The position numbers and the translations under genes are program-made. DNA of 30,561 nt, from contig DIUC01000018.1 of the NCBI GenBank assembly GCA_002435785.1, forward strand, positions 1 through 30,561. Reading direction: 5' to 3'. Of this stretch, positions 24,550 to 30,561 are shown in pieces (within the stretch, counting starts at the first letter, position 1; each line of letters starts with the position of its first letter). Origin of the DNA: Saprospiraceae bacterium UBA6168. GTDB taxonomy: Bacteria > Bacteroidota > Bacteroidia > Chitinophagales > Saprospiraceae. The notes beneath the pieces are model-generated. The model saw only the letters and a program-made list of their open reading frames with translations, had not been told where the DNA came from and ran no database searches.

Positions 24550-25332
24550 TTATCCTATAGACAATTCTTCTTGACCCACCACCAGCCCATCCCACGCCAA
24601 TGCCACCCCCGGTGGCAGGAGCTTTGAGCGCTCCTTATGCAGCCCCATTCGGTGGCTGATATGGGTGAGCCAAGCCTGTTCGGGTTTTATGCTTTCGATG
24701 AAATCGAGTGCCTCGTCAAGGTTCAGGTGGGTTGCGTGCGGATGCAGGTGCAAGGCGTTGACAACGAGGGTGCGAATGCCGTTGAGCTTGCGTTTTTCGG
24801 CAGGGCTGATGGTCTTCATATCGGTTATATAGGCGAAGTCGCCGATGCGAAAGCCCAGCACGGGCAAACTGCCATGCATCACTTCGATGGGCAGGAAAGC
24901 AATGCCTGCCGCCTCAAATCCCTCCTCTTTGGAAATCACCACCGGGTCTATCATTGGCGCACCGGGATAAGGTTTTTCGGCAAAAATATAAGCGAAGCGC
25001 TGCCTCACCTCGTCCAGTACGGAGGTGGTGCCAAGGAGCGGCATGTGCCGATTAAGCAGGAAGTTGAATGGGCGCACGTCATCCAATCCGATGATATGGT
25101 CGTTGTGCTCGTGGGTCAGCACCACCGCATCGAGGTGCTGGACACCTGCCCGGAGCATCTGCTGCCGGAAGTCAGGCCCGGTGTCAATGACCACGTTGCG
25201 GTTCTCGTGCGAAACCAATAGGGAGGTGCGCAGCCGGTTGTCCCGTGGGTCGGTGGAGGTGCAGACTTCGCATTTGCAGCCGATGATGGGTACGCCTTGA
25301 GAGGTGCCGGTGCCGAGGAAGGTGAAGGTCAA
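24550..25332 (-). CDS. MBL-fold metallo-hydrolase, PhnP-like
   Basis: 260 residues. The start is a TTG at 25332: the conserved TFTFLGTGTSQGVP strand begins there and no in-frame ATG lies just upstream. Motifs: GTGTSQG; a CxCxxC site (C19, C21, C24) with the following RLRTS; DTGPDF; the metal site THEHNDH (H74, H76, D78, H79); VMHGSLPVLGFRIGDFAYITDM; and the C-terminal THISHRMG histidine segment. The Cys cluster and RLRTS are typical of the PhnP branch (cyclic phosphate phosphodiesterases), so a cyclic phosphodiester is a plausible substrate, but many bacteria without C-P lyase carry such genes. It precedes the PhnA-like gene on the same strand. Confidence 0.88.
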   Translation of the reverse strand: MTFTFLGTGTSQGVPIIGCKCEVCTSTDPRDNRLRTSLLVSHENRNVVIDTGPDFRQQMLRAGVQHLDAVVLTHEHNDHIIGLDDVRPFNFLLNRHMPLLGTTSVLDEVRQRFAYIFAEKPYPGAPMIDPVVISKEEGFEAAGIAFLPIEVMHGSLPVLGFRIGDFAYITDMKTISPAEKRKLNGIRTLVVNALHLHPHATHLNLDEALDFIESIKPEQAWLTHISHRMGLHKERSKLLPPGVALAWDGLVVGQEELSIG

Positions 25333-25375
25333 AAGGAAATTGAGATATTGAGGTATTAGGAAATTGATTTCGGAG

Positions 25376-25383
25376 CAAAAGTA
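25376..25383 (-). promoter_or_regulatory. -7 box (TACTTTTG) of the metallo-hydrolase gene
   Basis: An exact TAnnTTTG match on the minus strand, followed by CTCCGAAA, 43 nt upstream of the TTG start. No clear TTTG at -33. Confidence 0.5.
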
Positions 25384-25427
25384 AACTTGAAACGGGAAAA
25401 GGAAGGAAGATGATGCGGGAAGGAAAA

Positions 25428-25484
25428 AATGAAGGCGGCCCCTGAAATTAGTTTACGAATTTAGTGAGAGTAAACGGAGCCGCC
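25428..25484 (-). terminator. Two-part hairpin with T-run, possible terminator of the toxin-antitoxin operon
   Basis: GGCGGC/GCCGCC (25434-25439 with 25479-25484) encloses GTTTAC/GTAAAC (25451-25456 with 25470-25475). Read on the minus strand, the outer stem is followed by TTCATTTTTT. It lies ~100 nt downstream of the DUF5615 stop. The internal loop is asymmetric, so this is weaker than the terminator at 23202. Confidence 0.45.
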
Positions 25485-25583
25485 TGCACGTAAATAACGC
25501 CTATTTCTTTAAACCAATACCAATACGAGCGGCGGTTTCGGTTCGCTGCCTGTGCAGTAATTTTTTTCTGAAAAAATTGATTG

Positions 25584-25919
25584 TCAGTAAATCTCCAACA
25601 AGCCGTGGTGTTCACTTTTATCAAGCGACTCAATTTCATTTCGGCTTGCTACCAATAGCGCTGCTACCTGCTCGGTTGTTTGGTTCCCCCTTCGGATGAA
25701 AATTATTTTGGGTGGAAATCCCCGCAAAATCAGCAGGTTGGAAAAATCCTCGTCGTTGGTGACGATATAATATTCATTGGTTCGTGCCCAATTCCAAATT
25801 TCTTGGTCGCTTGCTGGAATGGCTAATCCAGTCCTTGTTACGTGTTCGACAAGCAGAAAGTCTGTGGAAAGTCGTTTGACCAATCTCCACGAAAGGTTTG
25901 CATCCAGTAAAAGCTTCAT
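25584..25919 (-). CDS. DUF5615 PIN-like toxin
   Basis: 111 residues. It starts MKLLLDANLSWRLVKRL, with the first acidic residue D6 of PIN-like nucleases. It then shows ...SDQEIWNWARTNEYYIVTNDEDFSNLL, where IVTNDEDF is the second acidic cluster, and a C-terminal ...PPKIIFIRRGN strand. This matches the DUF5615 family, predicted ribonuclease toxins of type II toxin-antitoxin pairs. Its ATG overlaps the stop of the upstream DUF433 gene as ATGA, the usual antitoxin-first order. A hairpin with a T-run lies downstream. The target RNA is unknown. Confidence 0.85.
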   Translation of the reverse strand: MKLLLDANLSWRLVKRLSTDFLLVEHVTRTGLAIPASDQEIWNWARTNEYYIVTNDEDFSNLLILRGFPPKIIFIRRGNQTTEQVAALLVASRNEIESLDKSEHHGLLEIY

Positions 25920-26146
25920 GCAGCAGCGAGTATTTTGATGCTTTCTTCTCTATCGGCGGCGAAGGCAAGTGCCGCACGGATGGCTTCAATGCTCAATTCC
26001 GGGAAATCGCCGATGATTTCCTCGTTGGTCATGCCCGCCGCCAGCCAACCCAAAATATCGCCTACAGAGATTCGAGTGCCTTTTATGCACGGCTTCCCAA
26101 AACGGATATTCGGATTGATGCTTATTAACGAACGATAGTTTTTCAT
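25916..26146 (-). CDS. DUF433 antitoxin
   Basis: 76 residues. NPNIRFGKPCIKGTRISVGDILGWLAAGMTNEEII is the signature of DUF433 proteins, which carry a helix-turn-helix-like fold and pair with DUF5615 PIN-like toxins. It probably neutralises the product of the next gene and represses its own promoter. It overlaps that gene by 4 nt. The start at 26146 is an ATG with a plausible promoter 33 nt upstream. Confidence 0.88.
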   Translation of the reverse strand: MKNYRSLISINPNIRFGKPCIKGTRISVGDILGWLAAGMTNEEIIGDFPELSIEAIRAALAFAADREESIKILAAA

Positions 26147-26179
26147 AAGCTGATTTTAAAAGATTTCCACACACAACCA

Positions 26180-26209
26180 CGAAAATAAGGGAGAAAAGGG
26201 AAAAGTCAA
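26180..26209 (-). promoter_or_regulatory. Promoter candidate of the DUF433/DUF5615 pair
   Basis: On the minus strand TTGAC (26209-26205), 17 nt, then TATTTTCG (26187-26180), one mismatch from TAnnTTTG. It lies 33 nt upstream of the antitoxin ATG. Confidence 0.4.
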
Positions 26210-26228
26210 GCCATTAAATTCAAACACA

Positions 26229-28361
26229 TCAAACGAATGCATCCTCCACAAAATACATCTCCACCTCCCCTTTCCCCTTTGCTACCACCTTTCCCCGTGG
26301 AATGCACCTGAATTTATCCTTCACCAATTCATAGGTAGCCTCCGAGATGTTCACTCGCTCCGGCTCGCCGCTGGACTCCATGCGAGCGCCCATGTTCACC
26401 GTATCGCCCCAGATGTCGTAGGCGAACTTCTTTTGGCCGACCACACCGGCCACCACTGGCCCCGTGTGGATACCGATGCGGCAGACAAACACAGGCTTGC
26501 TGTCAGACCGCTGTTTTTCCCCAAATTTTTTCATAAAAACCTGCATCTCCATTGCCGCCCGCACCATGTCCTCGGCATGGGTGGTGGAGGGTTCTGGCAG
26601 GCCAGCGGCGCAGAAATAGGCGTCGCCGATGGTCTTGATTTTCTCGATGCCATAGCGCCCGACGATTTCATCGAAAGCCCGGAAGCACTCATCCAGTTCG
26701 GCTACCAGTGCCTCGGCGGGTATTTGCTCGGAGATGGCGGTAAAGCCTTTGAAGTCGGTGAATAGCACCGTCACCGAATCGTAGCGGCGGGCCTTGGCCT
26801 TGCCGTGGGACTTGAGTTCTTCCGCAGTCTGTGCGGGCAGGATATTGAGCAGGAGGTCGTCGGAGCGCTGTTTTTCCCGCTTCACGGTGCGGTTGCTCCG
26901 AAACAGGGTGAGTGCCAGCAATGAAAGTAGCCCCGCTCCTCCGAGCAGCGAGTAGCGGAAGGTGCGTTCGCTGCGCAGTTGGGCCTCTTGGAGTTGCAGC
27001 GCTTGTTGCTGTTTCTCGATTTCCTGTTGTTTTTTCTTGTTGGTGTAAACCGCTTCCCGACGTTGTTCGGCATTGATTCTTTCCTCCGAAAAAGTGGAGT
27101 AACGCAGCTCGTCGTACTGCTCCCGATAGCGGTAGGCCGTTTCAAAATTGCCCATCTTGAAGTGGATGCGGGCAAAATCCTTTAAGGCGCTTTGCTGGAA
27201 TTTTTTGTTGCCGATATCCTTCGCAATGGCATAGTAGCGCTCCGTGTATTCCAATGCTTCGGGAAACCGTTTTTGGCGGCGGCGCACATCGGCGATGCCG
27301 TTGTAAACCTCCATCACGCCTGCCCGGTCTTCCAGTTTCTCCCTGATTTTCAAGGACTTGGCGAAATACTCCTCCGTTTCGGCCCAGGTCTTTTGCGCCA
27401 GCGCTACGTTGCCTTTTTTGTCATAAAAGGTGCCGAGGTTCTTCAAGGTGTAGCCGATATTGTTGAAAATTTCAGCTTGCCCAGCTTCGTCCTCCAGCCG
27501 CTCCCGAATTGCGAGTGCATCCCTGTAAATGACAAGTGCGGTTTCAAAAAATCGCTGTGTTGTTTGGGTGAAACTGTCCACGTCCATCAGGTCTTCACCC
27601 TGAGAATCGTTCAGGTTGGCGAGGTTGGTGAGCACGCTGGCCTGCTGCCATTCATTGCCGAGGCTTTTGTGCAGGTCGAGCGCCTTTTGGTACGCAACTT
27701 CGGCCTCTTTGAAGCGGTCGTTTTCGGTGCGGATGTTCCCGACGATGTTCCAGGCATTGGCGATGCCGTCGGCCTCCGAATCAGGGTCGGCACCTTCAAG
27801 ATAAAGAAAAATATTTTCCAGCGCCTCCGGGTAGTCGCCCATTTTTTCTTGCAGGTTGGCGATGTTATAATAGGAGCGGAGGATGCGAGCGGTGTCTCCG
27901 AGTTCTTCCCGGATTTTCAGCGATTGTTGGTAGCCGTCGAGAGCGCCGAGGTAGTCGCCCTTGTTCTCCTTGACGTTGGCGATGTTGTTGAGGAGGGAGG
28001 CCATGCCCTTGCGATCGCCGAGTTGTTCTCGCACTTGTTTCGATTGCTGAAAAAAATCAACAGCCACGTCGGGTTGGCCGTGAATGTCGGCCACTACGCC
28101 CCGGAAGTTAAGGGCGTTGCCTTCGCCTTTTTTGAAACCCAATCTTTTTGAAAGTGCCATTGCCGAATCGAGGTGGAGGATAGCCGTTTTTGGGTCGTCA
28201 AACTTGAGTTCCCATGCCAAATCGTTCAGCAGGTTGACCCGGTTGGTATCTGGCCGAGCTTTTTTCAACAGCCCCATCAGGCTGTCGGCAGCCGGGTTGT
28301 CCTGCGATAAAGCCAAGCAGGGCAGGAGCATCAGGGCGATTTGAATGGGCCAGATTTTCAT
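26229..28361 (-). CDS. TPR-containing membrane adenylate cyclase (class III)
   Basis: 710 residues. A signal peptide (~1-20, PCLALSQ) is followed by TPR-like repeats (~40-420) in the periplasm, a coiled-coil rich in Gln/Glu (~425-465), one membrane segment (~467-487) and a cytoplasmic class III cyclase domain (~515-705). The catalytic residues are all present: metal-binding D536 (LFTDFKGF) and D580 (KTIGDAY), adenine-specifying K576 and D649 (YDIWGD), and the Asn/Arg of DTVNMGARM. The Lys/Asp pair predicts ATP, hence cAMP. The TPR part probably senses a protein or envelope state and signals inward. The gene is 70 nt downstream of the DUF4920 lipoprotein gene on the same strand, with an AT-rich inverted repeat between them. 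Confidence 0.92.
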   Translation of the reverse strand: MKIWPIQIALMLLPCLALSQDNPAADSLMGLLKKARPDTNRVNLLNDLAWELKFDDPKTAILHLDSAMALSKRLGFKKGEGNALNFRGVVADIHGQPDVAVDFFQQSKQVREQLGDRKGMASLLNNIANVKENKGDYLGALDGYQQSLKIREELGDTARILRSYYNIANLQEKMGDYPEALENIFLYLEGADPDSEADGIANAWNIVGNIRTENDRFKEAEVAYQKALDLHKSLGNEWQQASVLTNLANLNDSQGEDLMDVDSFTQTTQRFFETALVIYRDALAIRERLEDEAGQAEIFNNIGYTLKNLGTFYDKKGNVALAQKTWAETEEYFAKSLKIREKLEDRAGVMEVYNGIADVRRRQKRFPEALEYTERYYAIAKDIGNKKFQQSALKDFARIHFKMGNFETAYRYREQYDELRYSTFSEERINAEQRREAVYTNKKKQQEIEKQQQALQLQEAQLRSERTFRYSLLGGAGLLSLLALTLFRSNRTVKREKQRSDDLLLNILPAQTAEELKSHGKAKARRYDSVTVLFTDFKGFTAISEQIPAEALVAELDECFRAFDEIVGRYGIEKIKTIGDAYFCAAGLPEPSTTHAEDMVRAAMEMQVFMKKFGEKQRSDSKPVFVCRIGIHTGPVVAGVVGQKKFAYDIWGDTVNMGARMESSGEPERVNISEATYELVKDKFRCIPRGKVVAKGKGEVEMYFVEDAFV

Positions 28362-28363
28362 AA

Positions 28364-28419
28364 GATATGAGAAATGAGTTATGAGCTTTGAATGGCCAGG
28401 CTAACTCAAAACTCATATC
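28364..28419. repeat. AT-rich imperfect inverted repeat between two leftward genes
   Basis: GATATGAGAAATGAGTT (28364-28380) is complementary to AACTCAAAACTCATATC (28403-28419) at 14 of 17 positions, with a 22-nt loop. The arms are built of repeated TATGAG/ATGAG words. It could be an intercistronic mRNA hairpin or a slippage-derived low-complexity repeat. Confidence 0.45.
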
Positions 28420-28431
28420 TCATAACTGTCT

Positions 28432-28929
28432 TCACTGCTTGTTCGCAGGTAGCAAAACCACGCCGCTGGCCATGAATTTCAATTCTTCTTTTGGCTGGGT
28501 GATGGCCTCGATTTCTTCCTTTGACTTGCCCTCGTCCTCGGCATAGTGCTTGAGGTCTTCCACGGAGGTGGTCTCCCGGAAAGCATAGCCCTCCATCACG
28601 ACTTCCCGCCCAGCAATGTCTTTTGGGAGGAAAAAGCCGTAGTCCTTGAACTTCACGAACATGTCGCCCGCTTGGTCGTCGTGGATGTTGACCCAGCAGC
28701 CCTTTACTTGGCAAACGGATTCAACTTTGCCCTTGATTTTTACCTGGACGGAGTCAACGCCTTGCAATTTGCCCACCATCTCGCTCATCGAAACGGCGCC
28801 GTCGGTGGTGATGGCCTCGCCGAAGGTCTGCGGTTGGCCGGTTTGAGAAGTGGAATCAGCGGGTTGCTCACTGCCGCAGGCCATGAGGCAGGTGGCGAGC
28901 ATGGAAATGAATAGCATCTTTTTTAGCAT
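28432..28929 (-). CDS. DUF4920 lipoprotein
   Basis: 165 residues from the ATG at 28929. A lipoprotein signal is visible (hydrophobic FISMLATCLMAC, lipidated Cys18). The mature part matches DUF4920: FGEAI near residue 36, a beta-barrel-like core VKIKGKVESVCQVKGCWVNI with a Cys pair (CQVKGC), MFVKFKDYGFFLP and VVMEGYAF. The fold resembles small OB-type barrels and no enzyme activity is established. It lies upstream of the TPR-cyclase gene on the same strand; co-transcription is likely and the lipoprotein could be a partner in the same envelope pathway, but that is inference. A frame extension to 29052 has no signal peptide and is rejected. Confidence 0.85.
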   Translation of the reverse strand: MLKKMLFISMLATCLMACGSEQPADSTSQTGQPQTFGEAITTDGAVSMSEMVGKLQGVDSVQVKIKGKVESVCQVKGCWVNIHDDQAGDMFVKFKDYGFFLPKDIAGREVVMEGYAFRETTSVEDLKHYAEDEGKSKEEIEAITQPKEELKFMASGVVLLPANKQ

Positions 28930-28970
28930 TGGTGGATGTTTTTTTTGTTGAGATAAAGTTTGCTTCGTGG

Positions 28971-28978
28971 CAAAAATA
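28971..28978 (-). promoter_or_regulatory. -7 box (TATTTTTG) of the DUF4920 gene
   Basis: An exact TAnnTTTG match on the minus strand, 41 nt upstream of the ATG and followed by CCACGAA. A TTTT about 17-20 nt further upstream could be a degenerate -33 box. Confidence 0.5.
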
Positions 28979-29204
28979 GCATTCCTATTTAAAACGAGGG
29001 CCGAAGCCGTGGGGCTTGCCCGATGATTTTTTCCGTAAAACTTTTTCATCATAAAATAAGCCCCGTATGACCCTGCGTTTGAGATGCACCCATTTCAAAA
29101 AGGCATACCTGCCCTTTCCAAATTCCAAATTTCTATTTCCTAACTTCGTCAACATCACCCGATGCAACACTGCTACCTTTTTTTCAAAATCAAAACCCGG
29201 AATA

Positions 29205-30560
29205 ATGAGGAATCTAAAGCAGTGTGCAGTATTGACAGGGTTCGCCCTCCTTTTTTATGCCTCGGCCAGCGGCGGCAATGAGGTCCACTTCTCCCACAAA
29301 TGGCTGACAATATTTGATGAAGTGCACGGGGTTGGCAACCATCCCCACCACCCGTTTCCCAACGGCTGCGTAAACGGCAATTGCTCCGACGGCTACGGCA
29401 CCTACATTTACCCGAACGGCAACAAGTACATGGGCGACTTCCAAAATGGCAAGCCCAACGGGAAGGGCATTTTGTTCTGCGCAAATGGCAGCAAATACAT
29501 CGGCCACTGGCAGGACAACATGCAGCAGGGCGAAGGCAAGTTCACCTTCAATGAGGGCCATGAGTATTTGGGGCAGTTCAAGCGGAGCCAGTTTCACGGC
29601 AAGGGCATCATGCGTTTTGCCAACGGCGATGTCTATGACGGCGACTGGCAAGCCAACAAACAGGAGGGCCTCGGCACCTACGCCTTTCATACCGGCGACC
29701 GCTACGAGGGGCGATTCCGGGAGGGACGCTTCAATGGGGAAGGCACCATGTTTTACAAGAGCGGCTCAAAATATGCGGGGCAATGGGCCGACAACCAGAA
29801 ACACGGGGCTGGGATTTTTTACGACGAAAATGGCCGTGCAAATCCCGGCGAATGGGTGAATGGCAAGTCACGCCGCCCCCTGCCCAACGAAACTGAAGTC
29901 ACCGTCCTCGAATTGGAAGCCGCTCCAAAAGCACCCGCTCCGTCCCCAACTTTTGACCCGACGGTGAAGGTATGGGCTGTGGTGGCTGGCGTGGCCAGCT
30001 ATTCCCACATGCCTGCTCTCCGCTACACTGATGACGATGCCTACCAGTTCTACGCCTTCCTGAAAAGCCCAGAGGGCGGGGCCTTGCCCGATGCACAACT
30101 GCGGGTGCTCGTGGACGACAACGCTACCCGTGACAACCTGCTGGACGCCATGCGCAGCGTCTTCTTACAAGCCGACGAAAACGACGTGGTGCTGTTCTAT
30201 TTTTCCGGGCATGGCATTGAGGGAGCCTTCGTTCCGGTGGACTTTGATGGGTATAGCCATCGATTGGAGCACACGGAAATCCGCTATATTTTGGAACAAA
30301 GCAAGGCCCGGCAGAAAATCGTGGTGGGCGATGCTTGCCACTCCGGCTCGCTTATTGGCAGCCAATTTTCCCCCGAACTGATGGCCGTCAAAGCTCCCTC
30401 CGTCGGCGATATGTTGGAAAAATATTACAAGGCTTTTGAGAACTGCGACAGCGGCATGGCCCTCTTCATGTCCTCGAAAGGGCAGGAGGTTTCGTTGGAG
30501 GACACTGGGCTACGGTCGGGGGTTTTCAGTCATTTCCTTATCTCGACTTTAGCCATTTGA
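29205..30560 (+). CDS. Secreted MORN-repeat protein with caspase-like (C14) peptidase domain
   Basis: 451 residues from the ATG at 29205, chosen because a signal peptide follows (VLTGFALLFYASASG). Residues 63-223 are seven consecutive 23-residue MORN repeats (GxG...NGxxYxGxW/F). After a proline-rich linker, the caspase-like domain begins near residue 256 (VWAVVAGVASY) and has the catalytic dyad H336 (YFSGHG) and C378 (DACHSG). Prokaryotic members (metacaspase/orthocaspase type) usually cleave after Arg or Lys. The frame stops at 30558-30560, directly after SGVFSHFLI, where homologues normally continue with another helix and strand, so the 3' end is probably cut by the window edge or a local sequence change. 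It is divergent from the DUF4920/cyclase pair. Partners to the right are not visible. Confidence 0.85.
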   Translation: MRNLKQCAVLTGFALLFYASASGGNEVHFSHKWLTIFDEVHGVGNHPHHPFPNGCVNGNCSDGYGTYIYPNGNKYMGDFQNGKPNGKGILFCANGSKYIGHWQDNMQQGEGKFTFNEGHEYLGQFKRSQFHGKGIMRFANGDVYDGDWQANKQEGLGTYAFHTGDRYEGRFREGRFNGEGTMFYKSGSKYAGQWADNQKHGAGIFYDENGRANPGEWVNGKSRRPLPNETEVTVLELEAAPKAPAPSPTFDPTVKVWAVVAGVASYSHMPALRYTDDDAYQFYAFLKSPEGGALPDAQLRVLVDDNATRDNLLDAMRSVFLQADENDVVLFYFSGHGIEGAFVPVDFDGYSHRLEHTEIRYILEQSKARQKIVVGDACHSGSLIGSQFSPELMAVKAPSVGDMLEKYYKAFENCDSGMALFMSSKGQEVSLEDTGLRSGVFSHFLISTLAI

Positions 30561-30561
30561 A

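Noticed and set aside
23886..25332. PhnA-like and PhnP-like genes side by side as a phosphonate cluster
   Set aside because: No C-P lyase subunits or phosphonate transporter are present, both families are common outside phosphonate loci, and each gene has its own promoter-like box.

Overview
The window reads as chromosomal DNA of a Bacteroidota species, most likely a member of the Saprospiria (Haliscomenobacter/Lewinella-like). This lineage call rests on style, not on a marker gene. Three secreted proteins end in type A type-IX-secretion (T9SS) sorting domains (left edge, 591-2216, 15760-23169) and one ends in a type B / CHU_C domain (8725-11127). Promoter-like boxes follow the Bacteroidota TAnnTTTG pattern rather than -35/-10. 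Shine-Dalgarno sequences are mostly absent. DUF4230, DUF4920, SprB-like and MopE/HYR-like domains are typical of that phylum. The sequence is a mosaic of housekeeping genes and accessory secreted or regulatory genes. No rRNA, tRNA, CRISPR array or phage genes were seen.

Layout, left to right. 1-2216: the tail of one T9SS protein and a complete T9SS beta-propeller-like protein. 2217-2445: a short gap holding a MITE-like inverted repeat and a promoter-like box, then shikimate kinase (aroK). 2965-3831: a long gap with a series of hairpins ending in a rightward terminator. 3832-5259 (-): a membrane protein with a SPOR-like C-terminus, its leader interrupted by a well-formed 160-bp MITE. 5567-6427 (-) folP and 6541-7038 (+) a DinB-fold protein are divergent. 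7218-8423: a DUF4230 membrane-anchored protein preceded by a possible 19-codon coupled leader ORF. 8725-11127: a seven-repeat propeller protein with a T9SS type B domain.

11235-15113 (-) is a compact fructan/sucrose operon: sugar-porter MFS transporter, PfkB-type fructokinase and GH32 lipoprotein, 17-19 nt apart, with overlapping dyads upstream that could be an operator. It has no SusC/SusD pair. 15760-23169 encodes a 2469-residue secreted M36 (fungalysin-type) metalloprotease followed by Ig-like, FN3-like, P-domain, two MopE-like motifs, a propeller, eight HYR-like repeats and a T9SS tail, closed by a strong terminator.

23321-28929 is all on the minus strand: a Vsr-family nuclease lacking the canonical zinc ligands, a PhnA-like zinc-ribbon protein, a PhnP-like metallo-hydrolase, a DUF433/DUF5615 toxin-antitoxin pair, a TPR-membrane-adenylate cyclase and a DUF4920 lipoprotein. 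29205-30560 (+) encodes a signal peptide, seven MORN repeats and a caspase-like (C14) domain. Its reading frame stops one base before the window ends, earlier than the caspase fold normally ends.

The most notable items are the MORN-caspase protein, the giant multidomain M36 protease, the MITE in the leader of the SPOR-like gene, the zinc-less Vsr and the structured non-coding stretch at 3563-3837. None is proven to be a new system from sequence alone.
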